A stretch of 64,000 nt of DNA from an uncultured Collinsella sp. (GCA_900540945.1 UQHQ01000005.1:1-64000); one strand, 5' to 3'; positions 49,370 to 58,828 are shown, counted from the stretch's first letter. The notes: a model not told the origin generated them from the letters alone. Numbers and translations: made by a program.

Positions 49370-50794
49370 CTATGCGAATGGCTCGTCCTGCTGTATGGGA
49401 AACGTCACCGTAATGGTGGTTCCTACGCCCAACTCGCTCGACAGATCGAGCGTGGCGTGATGATACAGGGCCGCATGCTTGACAATGGCAAGCCCCAGAC
49501 CGGTTCCGCCGCGCGCCTTGGACCTACTCTTGTCCACGCGATAGAACCGCTCAAATACCTTGCCCTGTTCTTCAGGCGCGATACCGATTCCCGTGTCGGC
49601 GACCGCGAGGAACGGATGGCCTTCGTCGTTGGTGCCGCACTGCAGCGTAACCGTACCGCCGGGTCGATTGTAGCGGATGGCGTTGCTTGCCAGATTATAG
49701 ATGAGCTCGTCAATCAAGCGCGACACGCCCTCGATGACCACAGGCTTGGTCTCATGACTTATCGTCACATTCGCCTGACGGGCGACCTGTTCAAGACGCT
49801 GCTCAACCGCGTAGATGGCACGCGAGAGCTCAATAGGCTCCGTGGACCCAATGGGCACCGCCTCGCCCTCAGTTGCACGCTCGGCCTCGTCCAAGTTAGA
49901 CAGCGTAAGGATGTCGTTGACAAGCGCTGCCAAGCGGCCCGCCTCACGATAGATGCGACCGCCAAAGTTGCGCAGGTCGTCCTCGCCCTCGACCATGCCG
50001 TTTGCGATGAGCTCGGCATAGCCCGAAATCGCCGTAAGCGGCGTCTTGAGCTCATGGGTGATATTCGCCGTGAACTCGCGGCGCATACGGTCGTTGTCCG
50101 CCAGCACCGCCATTTGACGCTTGAGTTCCTGGCGCTGCGACTCGATACGCTCAAGCATGGGGACCATCTCGGCATAGGCGTGCTCATAGCTACGGCGTGG
50201 GTGGTCCAAATCCACCTCTTGCAACGGCGCGATGATGGCACGGGACTCGCGGCGCGCCATAAAAAACGAGAGTACCGCGCCCGCTGCTGCGATAAGCAGC
50301 ATCGGCGCCACCATCGACAGCAAAATCGCTGCAACGCCAGGCTGGGCCTGCGCCAAGCGGACAACCTGGCCGTTATCAAGGGCGACGGCGCGATACAGCA
50401 TAATCTCGTCGAGCGTAGAGCTTGCGCGCTCCGCGGAACCCGAACCATTCTCAAAGGCTTCGATGACCTCGGGGCGATCGCCATGGTTGGGCAGTGTGGA
50501 AGGCGACGCCTCGTTGTCGTAGGCAACCGATCCATCCTTGTTAATCAGCGTGATGCGCAAGTCCTCGCGATCAAGGCTACGCAAGAACGGGATGGGCTCC
50601 TGCTGCTCGTCGAGGGCGGCAGCAATGAGCTCGGTTTCCTGCGCCAGATTGGCACTCGTGGCATCCGCCAAGGTGTTTTGCACAAAGAACGCACCCAGCA
50701 CCGTAAACGCCACGATAACCGCCATGGCGCAGACAAAGATCGTCACAAAAACGCGGTGCGACAGCGTATGTTTTCCCTGGGGGGCGAAGACCAC
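49370..50794 (-). CDS. PhoR-like sensor histidine kinase
   Basis: 474 residues. Two membrane helices (about 13-35 and 165-185) enclose an extracellular sensor; then the HisKA box ITHELKTPLTAISGYAELIANG with the phospho-acceptor His, and the HATPase boxes (NLASNAIRYNRPGG, DTGIGIAPEEQGKVFERFYR, GGTGLGLAIVKH). GTG start at 50794 with GGAGTAACCC upstream, three bases after the response regulator stop. Operon pstB-regulator-kinase supports phosphate sensing. Confidence 0.88.
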   Translation of the reverse strand: MVFAPQGKHTLSHRVFVTIFVCAMAVIVAFTVLGAFFVQNTLADATSANLAQETELIAAALDEQQEPIPFLRSLDREDLRITLINKDGSVAYDNEASPSTLPNHGDRPEVIEAFENGSGSAERASSTLDEIMLYRAVALDNGQVVRLAQAQPGVAAILLSMVAPMLLIAAAGAVLSFFMARRESRAIIAPLQEVDLDHPRRSYEHAYAEMVPMLERIESQRQELKRQMAVLADNDRMRREFTANITHELKTPLTAISGYAELIANGMVEGEDDLRNFGGRIYREAGRLAALVNDILTLSNLDEAERATEGEAVPIGSTEPIELSRAIYAVEQRLEQVARQANVTISHETKPVVIEGVSRLIDELIYNLASNAIRYNRPGGTVTLQCGTNDEGHPFLAVADTGIGIAPEEQGKVFERFYRVDKSRSKARGGTGLGLAIVKHAALYHHATLDLSSELGVGTTITVTFPIQQDEPFA

Positions 50795-50797
50795 GGG

Positions 50798-51526
50798 TTA
50801 CTCCTCCGATGCGGTGGCCGCGGTGACGTCACCTTCAGCACCATCACCGGCAGAAGGCTCGGCCAAGCGGTAGCCCACGCCGCGCACGGTCTCGATGGCG
50901 CTGGCATGCTCGCCCAGTTTTTGGCGAAGCGTCTGCACGTGCACGTCAACAGTGCGCGAACCGCCGTCGAAGTCCCAACCCCACACGCTCTGCAGCAACG
51001 ACTCGCGGGTAAAGACCACGCCGGGCTTGCGCATGAGGTACTCGAGCAGGTCGAACTCGCGCAGGGTGAGCTTAAGCGGCTCGCCGGCAACGGTCACCTC
51101 GCGATGGCTGGGCGAAAGCACGATGTCGCCCACGCTGAGCACATCGCTCGCCTGCTTGACCATTCCGCCGCGACGCAGCAGTGCGCGGCAGCGGCTCGCA
51201 AGCTCCATGAGCGAGAAGGGTTTAGTCAGGTAATCGTCGGCACCGCCATCGAGCGCCATCACCTTGTCGAGCTCGGTGTCCTTGGCGGTAAGCATCATGA
51301 TGGGCACCGTCGCCGTCAGGCGGTCGGCGCGGAGGCGGCGCATAATCGCCAAACCATCAGTATCGGGCAGCATGATATCGAGCAGCACAGCATCGGGCAC
51401 CCGTCGCGCCACGGCGGCCTTAAACTCGCCGTCGCACGAAAAGCCCTCGGCCTCGATTCCCTGCTTGCGCAGCGCATAGACCGTCAGATCCCTGATGTTG
51501 TCATCGTCCTCGACGTAATAGATCAT
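50798..51526 (-). CDS. PhoP/PhoB-like response regulator
   Basis: 242 residues. Receiver with acidic pair EDDD, phospho-acceptor Asp in DAVLLDIMLPDTDG, and KPFSLMELASR; the OmpR winged helix carries LREFDLLEYLMRKPGVVFTRE and TVRGVGYRLAEP. ATG 51526 has AAAGGGG upstream. It follows pstB by about 65 bases, so a phosphate-starvation regulator is the best reading. The last 20 residues are an Ala/Glu-rich tail of unknown use. Confidence 0.88.
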   Translation of the reverse strand: MIYYVEDDDNIRDLTVYALRKQGIEAEGFSCDGEFKAAVARRVPDAVLLDIMLPDTDGLAIMRRLRADRLTATVPIMMLTAKDTELDKVMALDGGADDYLTKPFSLMELASRCRALLRRGGMVKQASDVLSVGDIVLSPSHREVTVAGEPLKLTLREFDLLEYLMRKPGVVFTRESLLQSVWGWDFDGGSRTVDVHVQTLRQKLGEHASAIETVRGVGYRLAEPSAGDGAEGDVTAATASEE

Positions 51527-51590
51527 GTTGAACCCCTTTGCGGCCGACATGACCGCATCTTAACCCTAAAGGTGCCTGTACTAGATGGTA

Positions 51591-52466
51591 TCAGCCAAAA
51601 CGGCCCGTCAAATAATCCGCCGTGCGCGGATCGATCGGGTTTTTGAAGAGCTGGGCAGTGGGCGCATGCTCCACCAGCTCGCCCAGCAAAAAGAACGCGA
51701 CCGAGTCGGAGATGCGCGCAGCCTGCTGCATGTTGTGCGTAACGACCACCAGCGTGCAGGTCTCCCTGAGCTCGCAGGCCAGCTGCTCCACCACCAGCGT
51801 CGATACGGGGTCGAGCGCCGAGGTCGGTTCGTCCATCAGCAGAATGTCGGGCTGCACGGCCAGCGCACGGGCGATGCACAGACGCTGCTGCTGGCCGCCC
51901 GAAAGACCCAGACCCGATTCTTTGAGCTTGTCCTTGACCTCGTCCCACAGGGCGGCGCGTCGCAGGGAGTCTTCGACCAGCTCGTCGAGCACGACGCGGT
52001 CGCGCACTCCCATGCCGCGAGGACCGTAGGCGACGTTGTCGTAGATGCTCATGGGAAACGGGTTGGGGCGCTGAAACACCATGCCCACGCGCTGGCGCAA
52101 ACGGCAGATGTCGTAATCGCCCAGGATATCTTGACCATCGAGCGCGATCTTGCCCTCGATGTGGCAATCCTTGATGCCGTCGTTCATGCGGTTAAAGCAG
52201 CGCAGCAACGTGGACTTTCCGCAGCCCGAAGGCCCGATAAACGAGGTGATCTGCTTGTCGCGGATCTTGATATTCACGTCCTTGAGCGCATGATGGTCGC
52301 CATAGAACAGGTCGAGGCCCTCGACGTCGATGCGCGTCGGCGAGGCGGCAAGATCCTCTGCCGTGGGGCGAGTCGCATCCCCAACCTCGCGCTCGTGCGC
52401 GGCCTCGACCTGCGCTTTCATGAGTTCTTCAAGCTCCGTGGGCTCCACAGCCGCAGCAGCCGTCAT
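51591..52466 (-). CDS. pstB: Phosphate ABC transporter ATPase PstB
   Basis: 291 residues. Walker A GPSGCGKST, Q-loop MVFQRPNPFPMSIYDNVAYG (PstB-specific), signature LSGGQQQRL, Walker B ILLMDEPTSALDP and the switch His in VVTHNMQQA. The N-terminal 40 residues are an extra Glu/Ala-rich extension. GGAGG lies eight bases before ATG 52466. PstS, PstC, PstA and PhoU are not in the window; upstream is an unrelated kinase gene. Confidence 0.93.
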   Translation of the reverse strand: MTAAAAVEPTELEELMKAQVEAAHEREVGDATRPTAEDLAASPTRIDVEGLDLFYGDHHALKDVNIKIRDKQITSFIGPSGCGKSTLLRCFNRMNDGIKDCHIEGKIALDGQDILGDYDICRLRQRVGMVFQRPNPFPMSIYDNVAYGPRGMGVRDRVVLDELVEDSLRRAALWDEVKDKLKESGLGLSGGQQQRLCIARALAVQPDILLMDEPTSALDPVSTLVVEQLACELRETCTLVVVTHNMQQAARISDSVAFFLLGELVEHAPTAQLFKNPIDPRTADYLTGRFG

Positions 52467-52569
52467 ACCGCATACCTCCACATCGATATCAATTCAGCAG
52501 TATCGATAGTAGAAATCGCGGCTCATATGCACGTGAGCGCATTGTCAAGTGTTTGTAAGGGCGCCTACG

Positions 52570-53808
52570 CTACGTGGCGGGCAGCTCGATGGTGAATATT
52601 GTGTGTTCGGGCGTCGATTCACATGCAACGGTACCGCCGTGTGCTGCGATGATCTCCTTGGCGATGGCAAGCCCCAGTCCAGCGCCGCCGCGATTGGTCG
52701 CACGCGCCGCATCCAGGCGATAGAACTTCTCAAAGATCACCTTGAGCTTTGCCTCAGGGATGGGATCGCCCTGATTGATAAAGCGCACGCGCACGCCGCC
52801 ATCGTCTTGGCGCCCGGCCTCAATCGTGATAGTCGAGCCCTCATAGCTATAGGCGACGGCGTTTTTCATGATGTTGTTAAACACGCGGGCCATCTTGTCG
52901 CCATCCACGAGCACCGTCATGTCCTCGCGAATATCAACTTGGGCTTCCTTATGCTGCTCGTTGAGGATGGGATAGAACTCGTCAGCCACCTGAGCCAGCA
53001 GCAACCCCAGATCAACATAGCCGCGCGTGAGCACGATATCGTGGAAGTCAAAGCGCGTGATATCGAAGAACTCCTCGATGAGCGCATCGAGCCGGTGCGC
53101 CTTGTCGAGCGCCACGCCCGTAAAGTGCGCACGTTGCTTAACCGGCAGCTCGGGAGCCTCTTGCAGCAGCGAAAGATAGCCCACCACACTGGCAAGCGGG
53201 GTGCGTAGGTCATGTGCCAAGTACGTGACCAGATCGTCCTTGCGATGCGACTCGTCACGCAGGGCCTGTTGCACCTTGCGCTCACGGTCACGCACGCGGT
53301 TAAGGGCGCCCTCGACCTCCAAGAAGTCGCCGTCGATGTTATCCCAAGTGTCGGGGTGATCGATCAGGCGATCTTGAATACGAGCGGCCAGCACACAATC
53401 GGCATGCTGCTCGCCCTGCTCGTAGCCCTGGTAGTACAGGGCGCGGCCGCAAAAGAACAGCACGCACACGGCAAGCGCCAGCACAAAGCCAAGCATGTTG
53501 AATACAAAGCCGGCATCGAACAACACCGGACCTTCGATGCCGCCGAGCGCCATGGCGCCAATCGTCAACGTCATGGCCCACGCGGCACCGCCAATCACCA
53601 CGCAACGGCGCACGATTTCAAATCGATCGATCAGCAAAAACCCGATAAGCAAAACTGCCAAAATGCCAGCGATGTTGTCGATACCGACCAGCAGCAGGCT
53701 CAGCAAAAAGAGCAGTACCGTCGCGAGCGCGCGGTTGTCGACGACCGCCCTCACGTATTCAAAGAGTCGATCGGGCACCTCGAACGCCTGTCTATCATCT
53801 TTTGTCAT
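52570..53808 (-). CDS. VanS-like sensor histidine kinase
   Basis: 412 residues. Four membrane helices in the first 150 residues (LATVLLFLLSLLLVGIDNIA, ILAVLLIGFLLIDRF, VVIGGAAWAMTLTIGAMALG, LGFVLALAVCVLFFCGRALY), a short linker, the HisKA box YLAHDLRTPLASVVGYLSLL and the HATPase boxes (NIMKNAVAYSYEGS, GGAGLGLAIAKEIIAAHGG). Closest type is VanS. ATG 53808 has GAGGATC upstream. It forms a pair with the regulator before it; a D,D-carboxypeptidase gene is divergent. Confidence 0.88.
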   Translation of the reverse strand: MTKDDRQAFEVPDRLFEYVRAVVDNRALATVLLFLLSLLLVGIDNIAGILAVLLIGFLLIDRFEIVRRCVVIGGAAWAMTLTIGAMALGGIEGPVLFDAGFVFNMLGFVLALAVCVLFFCGRALYYQGYEQGEQHADCVLAARIQDRLIDHPDTWDNIDGDFLEVEGALNRVRDRERKVQQALRDESHRKDDLVTYLAHDLRTPLASVVGYLSLLQEAPELPVKQRAHFTGVALDKAHRLDALIEEFFDITRFDFHDIVLTRGYVDLGLLLAQVADEFYPILNEQHKEAQVDIREDMTVLVDGDKMARVFNNIMKNAVAYSYEGSTITIEAGRQDDGGVRVRFINQGDPIPEAKLKVIFEKFYRLDAARATNRGGAGLGLAIAKEIIAAHGGTVACESTPEHTIFTIELPAT

Positions 53809-53834
53809 ATCAAGATCCTCACAAGCGAAAAGCG

Positions 53835-54530
53835 TTATTCGATGATGTAGCCGACGCCCCAGACGTTTTTGATAAAGCGCGGTTTTTGGGCATCGTCGCC
53901 AATCTTTTCGCGCAGGTGGCGAATATGCACCATCACGGTATTGTTGGAGCCGGGCATAAAGTCCTCGTTCCACACCGCGCGGAACAGGTCCTCCACGGGC
54001 ACTACGCTGCCGCGATGCTCGGCCAGATACAGCAAGATGGAATACTCGATGGGCGTGAGGCGCACCGGCGCACCGTCCACTGTCACGGCACGAGCGTCGC
54101 GATTGATCTCGAGACCGTCGAGCTGAATGACCGGAGACTCAGCCACCTGCACTCGGCTACCGTAGCTGGTATAGCGGCGAAGCTGGGCGTGGACGCGCGC
54201 AACAAGCTCCAACGGGCGGAACGGCTTGACCACGTAATCGTCCGCACCGAGCGAAAGGCCCTCAATCTTATCCTGCTGGGCATCACGAGCCGTCAGCATA
54301 ATCACGGGATAGGTGTGGCTGGCACGAATCGTGCGCAGCAGTTCAAAGCCGTCGATATCAGGCAGCATGACATCGAGCAACGCCAGATCAAACTCTTGCT
54401 CCAAGATTGCTTTGGCCGCGTCGGCCCCGCTATAGGCAATCTGAACATCAAAGCCTTCTTTTGTAAGGTAGATACCCACCAGGTCGGCGATGGCCTTCTC
54501 GTCGTCGACTACCAAAATGCGCTCGTTCAT
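53835..54530 (-). CDS. VanR-like response regulator
   Basis: 231 residues. Receiver (VVDDEKAIADLVGIYLTKEGF; phospho-acceptor in LALLDVMLPDIDGF; VKPFRPLELVARV) and an OmpR winged helix (TPIEYSILLYLAEHRGSVV; NVWGVGYIIE). With the VanS-like kinase 26 bases behind it, a cell-wall-responsive pair is likely. The divergent D,D-carboxypeptidase, about 200 bases away, is a plausible target. VanHAX genes are absent, so no vancomycin-resistance cassette is implied. Confidence 0.9.
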   Translation of the reverse strand: MNERILVVDDEKAIADLVGIYLTKEGFDVQIAYSGADAAKAILEQEFDLALLDVMLPDIDGFELLRTIRASHTYPVIMLTARDAQQDKIEGLSLGADDYVVKPFRPLELVARVHAQLRRYTSYGSRVQVAESPVIQLDGLEINRDARAVTVDGAPVRLTPIEYSILLYLAEHRGSVVPVEDLFRAVWNEDFMPGSNNTVMVHIRHLREKIGDDAQKPRFIKNVWGVGYIIE

Positions 54531-54682
54531 GCGTGCTCCTCTCGCGCTCCATTATGCCCGAGGGGACGCTCGCCACACACAACAAGCGCGGGCGATTAAG
54601 TCGTCCTTAAGCACCCATATGTCCGTTCGGGCACAGATGCAGGCCATGCGCGCGCTCGACGCTCGCCTGCGCCGGCAAACGA

Positions 54683-54688
54683 TATACT
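54683..54688 (+). promoter_or_regulatory. Candidate -10 for the D,D-carboxypeptidase gene
   Basis: TATACT at 54683-54688 would start transcription near 54695, which is past the GTG at 54692 and so favours the GTG at 54728 as start codon. No clear -35; an activator such as the divergent VanR-like protein could compensate. Confidence 0.45.
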
Positions 54689-54727
54689 CTAGTGCCAGAA
54701 GAGACCACCCCGTCGAAAGCGAAATCC

Positions 54728-56068
54728 GTGAAGCCCTTCACCTCTTTTGCAAAGCGCTCTGCCCAGCTTGCTGCCGGCTTTATCTGTGCCGTCGCCCTTG
54801 TTGCCGGCGCGCCAACGGTCGCCGGCGCCCAAGTGCTAACAACTGACGACATTTGCGGCAAAACCGCCGATGCACGCGGTATTACGGCCGAAAACCTCCC
54901 CGATATCGAGGCAACCAATGCCGTTGTCATGGGGAAAGACGGCACCGTCTACTACGCCCGCAGCGCCGATGATCAGGTCAAGATTGCCTCGATCACCAAG
55001 GTGATGACCGCGATCCTGACCGTTGAGAACTGCAAAATGGACGAGAAGATCACGGTGAGCAATGCTGCCGCCACCGTAGGCAACTCGACCGCCGGCCTGC
55101 TCGAAGGCGACGAGCTCACCGTGGAGCAAGCTCTGCGCGGCCTGATGATCCCCTCGGGCAACGATGCCGCCATCGCGCTTGCCGAGCACGTGGGCAAAAA
55201 GATCGACCCCAAGACCAAGGACGCCATGGCCACCTTTGTAAAGGCCATGAACGAGCGCGCTCAAGAGCTCGGCTGCACGGGAACGCTTTTTGAGAATCCG
55301 CACGGTCTGGACTTTGATGAGTGGGCCGGTAACATGCACTCCACCGCGCACGATGTAGCCCTGATGATGCAGGAGGCAATGAAGAACGACACGTTCCGCG
55401 AAATCGTGGCGAGCGATGATTCCTGGATTGAGGTTACGGGCGCCGACGGTTCCGACCATTCGCATTCCATGGATACGCACAATGAGCTGCTGGGGCAGGA
55501 CGGCAATATCGGCGGTAAGACCGGCACCACCGACGATGCCGGCTATTGCTTTACGGGAGCCTACAACCGCGATGGCGACGAGACCTACACCGTCGTCTTG
55601 AACTCCAGCACCACCGATCAGCGCTTTGCCGACACGGCCGCCCTTGCCAACTGGTACTACGACCACAAGGTGACGGTTGCGATCGCCAACACGCAGGAAA
55701 AGACCGCCAACGGCAATCCGCTCATCGCGCGCATCAGCCAGACCGACTGGACGGACAAGACGATCGATGCCACGCTCGCCGATCCCGCAGCTCAGGCGAC
55801 CGTCTTTGCGCTTGCCGGAGAGGTGACCGAGAAGGTTACCTATGATGACCTTTCGGGCACGGTACATGTGGGCGACAAGGTGGGTAGCGTGACGCTCAAG
55901 CAAGACGGCACCAAGATCGCCGTCATGGATTTGGTTGCCGACGAAGAAGGCTCGGGGCCGAATCCCATTGAGTGGCTCCTTGTGAAGCTCGACCGCCTGG
56001 GCCGCCGCATCGACAATCGCCCGCTTACGGCAGAAAGCGAAACCGTAGCCAAGGCACCCGAGATGTAG
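54728..56068 (+). CDS. D-alanyl-D-alanine carboxypeptidase, PBP5 family
   Basis: 446 residues from GTG 54728. Signal peptide 1-34 (KPFTSFAKR, hydrophobic core, PTVAGA cleavage). Penicillin-binding motifs: SITK (88-91) with the acylated Ser, SGN (143-145) and KTG (264-266). The PBP5-type beta-rich domain follows; the tail IEWLLVKLDRLGRRIDN may be an amphipathic membrane anchor. It trims pentapeptides in the wall. A start at 54692 would add 12 polar residues, but a TATACT just before it argues against that. Confidence 0.92.
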   Translation: MKPFTSFAKRSAQLAAGFICAVALVAGAPTVAGAQVLTTDDICGKTADARGITAENLPDIEATNAVVMGKDGTVYYARSADDQVKIASITKVMTAILTVENCKMDEKITVSNAAATVGNSTAGLLEGDELTVEQALRGLMIPSGNDAAIALAEHVGKKIDPKTKDAMATFVKAMNERAQELGCTGTLFENPHGLDFDEWAGNMHSTAHDVALMMQEAMKNDTFREIVASDDSWIEVTGADGSDHSHSMDTHNELLGQDGNIGGKTGTTDDAGYCFTGAYNRDGDETYTVVLNSSTTDQRFADTAALANWYYDHKVTVAIANTQEKTANGNPLIARISQTDWTDKTIDATLADPAAQATVFALAGEVTEKVTYDDLSGTVHVGDKVGSVTLKQDGTKIAVMDLVADEEGSGPNPIEWLLVKLDRLGRRIDNRPLTAESETVAKAPEM

Positions 56069-56092
56069 GGTCGAAGGACAATACGCTCGCCG

Positions 56093-56125
56093 AAAGGAGG
56101 CATCCGAAAGGATGCCTCCTTTTTT
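56093..56125 (+). terminator. Terminator after the D,D-carboxypeptidase gene
   Basis: AAAGGAGGCATCC, GAAA tetraloop, then the matching arm and a T run; a strong intrinsic terminator 24 bases after the stop. Confidence 0.93.
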
Positions 56126-56126
56126 G

Positions 56127-56146
56127 AGGGTTCGAATCCCCAGCGC
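56127..56146. repeat. Inverted copy of the tRNA-Ser T-arm
   Basis: GGGTTCGAATCCCCAGC is the exact reverse complement of the T-arm/acceptor text of the tRNA-Ser gene that ends 56 bases away. It lies beyond that gene's terminator. The tRNA-Arg genes at 59 kb show the same arrangement. Confidence 0.7.
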
Positions 56147-56159
56147 CCTTTCTCGATAA

Positions 56160-56184
56160 TAAAAAAAAGGCCCCAAATGGGACC
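56160..56184 (-). terminator. tRNA-Ser terminator
   Basis: GGTCCC, ATTT loop, GGGGCC (one G-U pair in RNA), then eight or more T on the minus strand. Confidence 0.75.
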
Positions 56185-56201
56185 CTTCTTTCAATTCATA
56201 C

Positions 56202-56292
56202 TGGCGGAGAGCTGGGGATTCGAACCCCAGATGCCCTTTTGGGGCATACTCGCTTAGCAGGCGAGCACCTTCGGCCTCTCGGTCAGCTCTCC
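56202..56292 (-). tRNA. tRNA-Ser (GCU)
   Basis: 91 bases including an encoded CCA. Acceptor GGAGAGC/GCTCTCC with discriminator G, anticodon stem CTCGC/GCGAG around CTGCTAA giving anticodon GCU, a long class II variable arm (TATGCCCCAAAAGGGCATC) and T-arm CTGGGGTTCGAATCCCCAG. Confidence 0.95.
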
Positions 56293-56386
56293 GTAACAGC
56301 CGTTCTATAGTAACCAAACAGCCGAAGTTGAGCAAGAGGGAATTTTCTAATTGCCTAGAGGCCTTTCCTCCTTGCAGTTTTCGCCC

Positions 56387-58828
56387 CTACCCCAACGAGC
56401 GGTTGAGGGAGCCAAGTTCGTCGTTGCCCATGGTGCGCCACATTTGGAAGATGCAGACGCGCGCCAGGAAAAAGAAGCCGTTATCGACCAACTGCACAGC
56501 AGCATCCGCCAGCTGGTTGGTCACGGCGAGCACGGGAGGCAGCTCGAGCCCGGCTTTACGGATGGTCTCAACCGCATCCTCGAACGTCGGCGGCTCATTG
56601 ACGCCCATCTCGTTCATAAGGCCCTGCATTTCCTCCAGCGCGCTGCTACCCGACTCCTCGCCGCGCGGCACGAGGCGGTAGCACGCCAACGCGAGCTCGA
56701 GCTGGTCGCAGTTCCAATAGGCAAACGCCAGACGATAGAACAGATAACCGATTGCGGAACGGTCACTGGCAATGCGCAGGCCGTGGCGCGCAACCTCGAT
56801 AATCTCGTCAAAGCGCTCCAGGCGCGCCAGCACGTTGATGAGCGCAAAGTGCGACTGCATGGACGAGCGAGCCAGATCGTAAAGACGACGCACCTCGGGC
56901 AATGCCCGTTCAAAATCCTCCTGCTCGGCGTAATAACTGCAGATCTCGTGCTGGGCAAAGTACAGCGCATCGGGAGCACGCAAAATACGAACGGAGCGGT
57001 CTTCCTCCATTACCGGCAGCACCATGCGTACCAGCTGGTTGTCGCAAAACTGCGTCTGGACCGGACCCGTTGCCAAAAGCTCGGCAACGGCGCACTTAGC
57101 CTCCAACTCCTCAACAAGACGGGAGAAGCCCTCAAACGCGCTTGCACGGTCAACTTTTGCCTGCTCGCGCAACTCAACGACGCGCGCCACATACGGGTCA
57201 TCGTCCATCTCCATGACCTCGAGCTCATCAGCCGTATCGGCAAGCAGCAGGTCACGCAACGCCGGCGGCAGCGAACGGTGGTCGTCACGCGGGCGAGCGT
57301 GAACCTCTGCAGGCTCAATCGCATCCGGCGCGTCCGACTCATATGCCTCAAGCATGCGCTTGCACGGCATATCGTCCATATCCATGCTCTCAAGATCCTT
57401 GGCGACAGGCACGCAATTGGCCAGATAGGCCGCACGCCCAAAGGAATATGTTGCAATGACGCGCTCGCCCTGCTCGCCGTCGGGAGCCGCAATCTGAACA
57501 TAGCAGCGCGCAATGCAGGCACCTGCGGCAAAGCAAGCCGCTGCCAGCGTAAGCGCCACGCGCGCGTCGTGCTCCGCGGCCCAAATCGCACGCGCACTCT
57601 CGTCCAACTCGCGCCAAACATCATCCTGGGCGTCGTATTCACGTTGTGGCATGGCATCCACGACAGAGTGCCCAAACCGAACGAGCATAATCCCCTCGGC
57701 AACGTTTGCCCGATAGGTATAGTCGAGCCGTGTGACCACGTTAAGTGCCTCGACAATACGCGCGAAGCGGCTGCGCACATCCCACTCACCGCCCGGCTGG
57801 CAAGCCACCGTTCCCGGTTTGCCCCACGGGTTGTCGCTCGAGGCCGTATCGAGCAGTCGGGGAACATCGTTGGTCGTCTTGGCGATATGCCACGCGTCAA
57901 AGAGCGCGCAGCCCTCAAGGCTCGGCGAGGATGCCGCCGGGACCAATCCGGCCCCGATGCGTTCAAGGATGCCAGAGAGGCGATTGAGACGGCACTCGAT
58001 GGCAAGCAGCATGTCAATCTCGTCCTGGTCCAGCAGGCTGCGATCAAAATTGAGATAGAACAGCTTTGAGCGGTCGATGCGCGCTAGGCTCATTTCGGAC
58101 TTGGCAGCAATGGTGCGCAGGCGGGGTAAGTCGATCTCGCTCATAAGGGCGGCGGCATAGCGCTCGATACCGCTCGGATTCTCGGCATGGTCAACACGGT
58201 AAAGCAGCGTCTCGATAGCATCGGGGAGCGGTGCCGTGTCAAAGCCCAAAAACACCTCGACCGGCTCGGGCAACTTTACGAGTTTGATCTTGTCGACAAC
58301 GTTTTGCATGTCTGCATCGAGACCGTCGACGCCCGCCGTGTTCGCAAGAGCGCTTTCGGAGTTGGCAAATATCACGTAGCGCAAGAACATCGAGGCCATG
58401 AACTCGCCGAAAGGAAGGGCGCGGGTCGAATTCCATGTCTCGTGGTCGGACTGCTCGCGCATGGGGCCTTCGGGAGAGCCGGCAGTTCGCGCACACGCGC
58501 GCATTGCACCGTTAGCTTCCCTCACCATAATCTCGCCAATACTGGAATCGGACTCGTGAAGGACCAGCTCCATGTCAGGGTCCTCGGGCAACGGTACTTC
58601 CCGAACAGGACGATCAACCTTATAAACCTTGCCCGACACGCTCACGTAGCCCAAGAGCGATATGTGAGTTTTGCCGACGAATTCGACGACATAGCACGAC
58701 TCTTTGGGGTCCTCGCCAAAGACTTTCCAGACAACACCATATGAGCGCCCCGCAGGCTGCTCTGGCATCGATGGAAAACGCTTTTTGGGGTCGAGAAACC
58801 TGAGCTTGTATGTCGGACGCTCTGCCAC
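56387..58828 (-). CDS. Large uncharacterised protein with TPR-like C-terminus
   Basis: 813 residues, no signal peptide or membrane segment. I do not recognise the family. Residues 1-90 look like a small beta domain (YGVVWKVFGEDPKESCYVVEF; ISLLGYVSVSGKVYKVDRPV). The middle is helical and acidic. From about 610 on, helix pairs resemble tetratricopeptide repeats (YYAEQEDFERALPEVRRLYD; LINVLARLERFDEIIEVARHG; RLAFAYWNCDQLELALACYRL). Probably a cytosolic scaffold or regulatory protein. It is monocistronic between tRNA-Ser and the tRNA-Arg array. Confidence 0.7.
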   Translation of the reverse strand: MAERPTYKLRFLDPKKRFPSMPEQPAGRSYGVVWKVFGEDPKESCYVVEFVGKTHISLLGYVSVSGKVYKVDRPVREVPLPEDPDMELVLHESDSSIGEIMVREANGAMRACARTAGSPEGPMREQSDHETWNSTRALPFGEFMASMFLRYVIFANSESALANTAGVDGLDADMQNVVDKIKLVKLPEPVEVFLGFDTAPLPDAIETLLYRVDHAENPSGIERYAAALMSEIDLPRLRTIAAKSEMSLARIDRSKLFYLNFDRSLLDQDEIDMLLAIECRLNRLSGILERIGAGLVPAASSPSLEGCALFDAWHIAKTTNDVPRLLDTASSDNPWGKPGTVACQPGGEWDVRSRFARIVEALNVVTRLDYTYRANVAEGIMLVRFGHSVVDAMPQREYDAQDDVWRELDESARAIWAAEHDARVALTLAAACFAAGACIARCYVQIAAPDGEQGERVIATYSFGRAAYLANCVPVAKDLESMDMDDMPCKRMLEAYESDAPDAIEPAEVHARPRDDHRSLPPALRDLLLADTADELEVMEMDDDPYVARVVELREQAKVDRASAFEGFSRLVEELEAKCAVAELLATGPVQTQFCDNQLVRMVLPVMEEDRSVRILRAPDALYFAQHEICSYYAEQEDFERALPEVRRLYDLARSSMQSHFALINVLARLERFDEIIEVARHGLRIASDRSAIGYLFYRLAFAYWNCDQLELALACYRLVPRGEESGSSALEEMQGLMNEMGVNEPPTFEDAVETIRKAGLELPPVLAVTNQLADAAVQLVDNGFFFLARVCIFQMWRTMGNDELGSLNRSLG

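Noticed and set aside
53835..56068. Vancomycin resistance cassette
   Set aside because: Only a VanR/VanS-like pair and a PBP5-type carboxypeptidase are present; no VanH, VanA/B ligase or VanX.
54836..56335. 499-codon open frame on the minus strand
   Set aside because: Antisense to the carboxypeptidase and runs through the tRNA-Ser gene.
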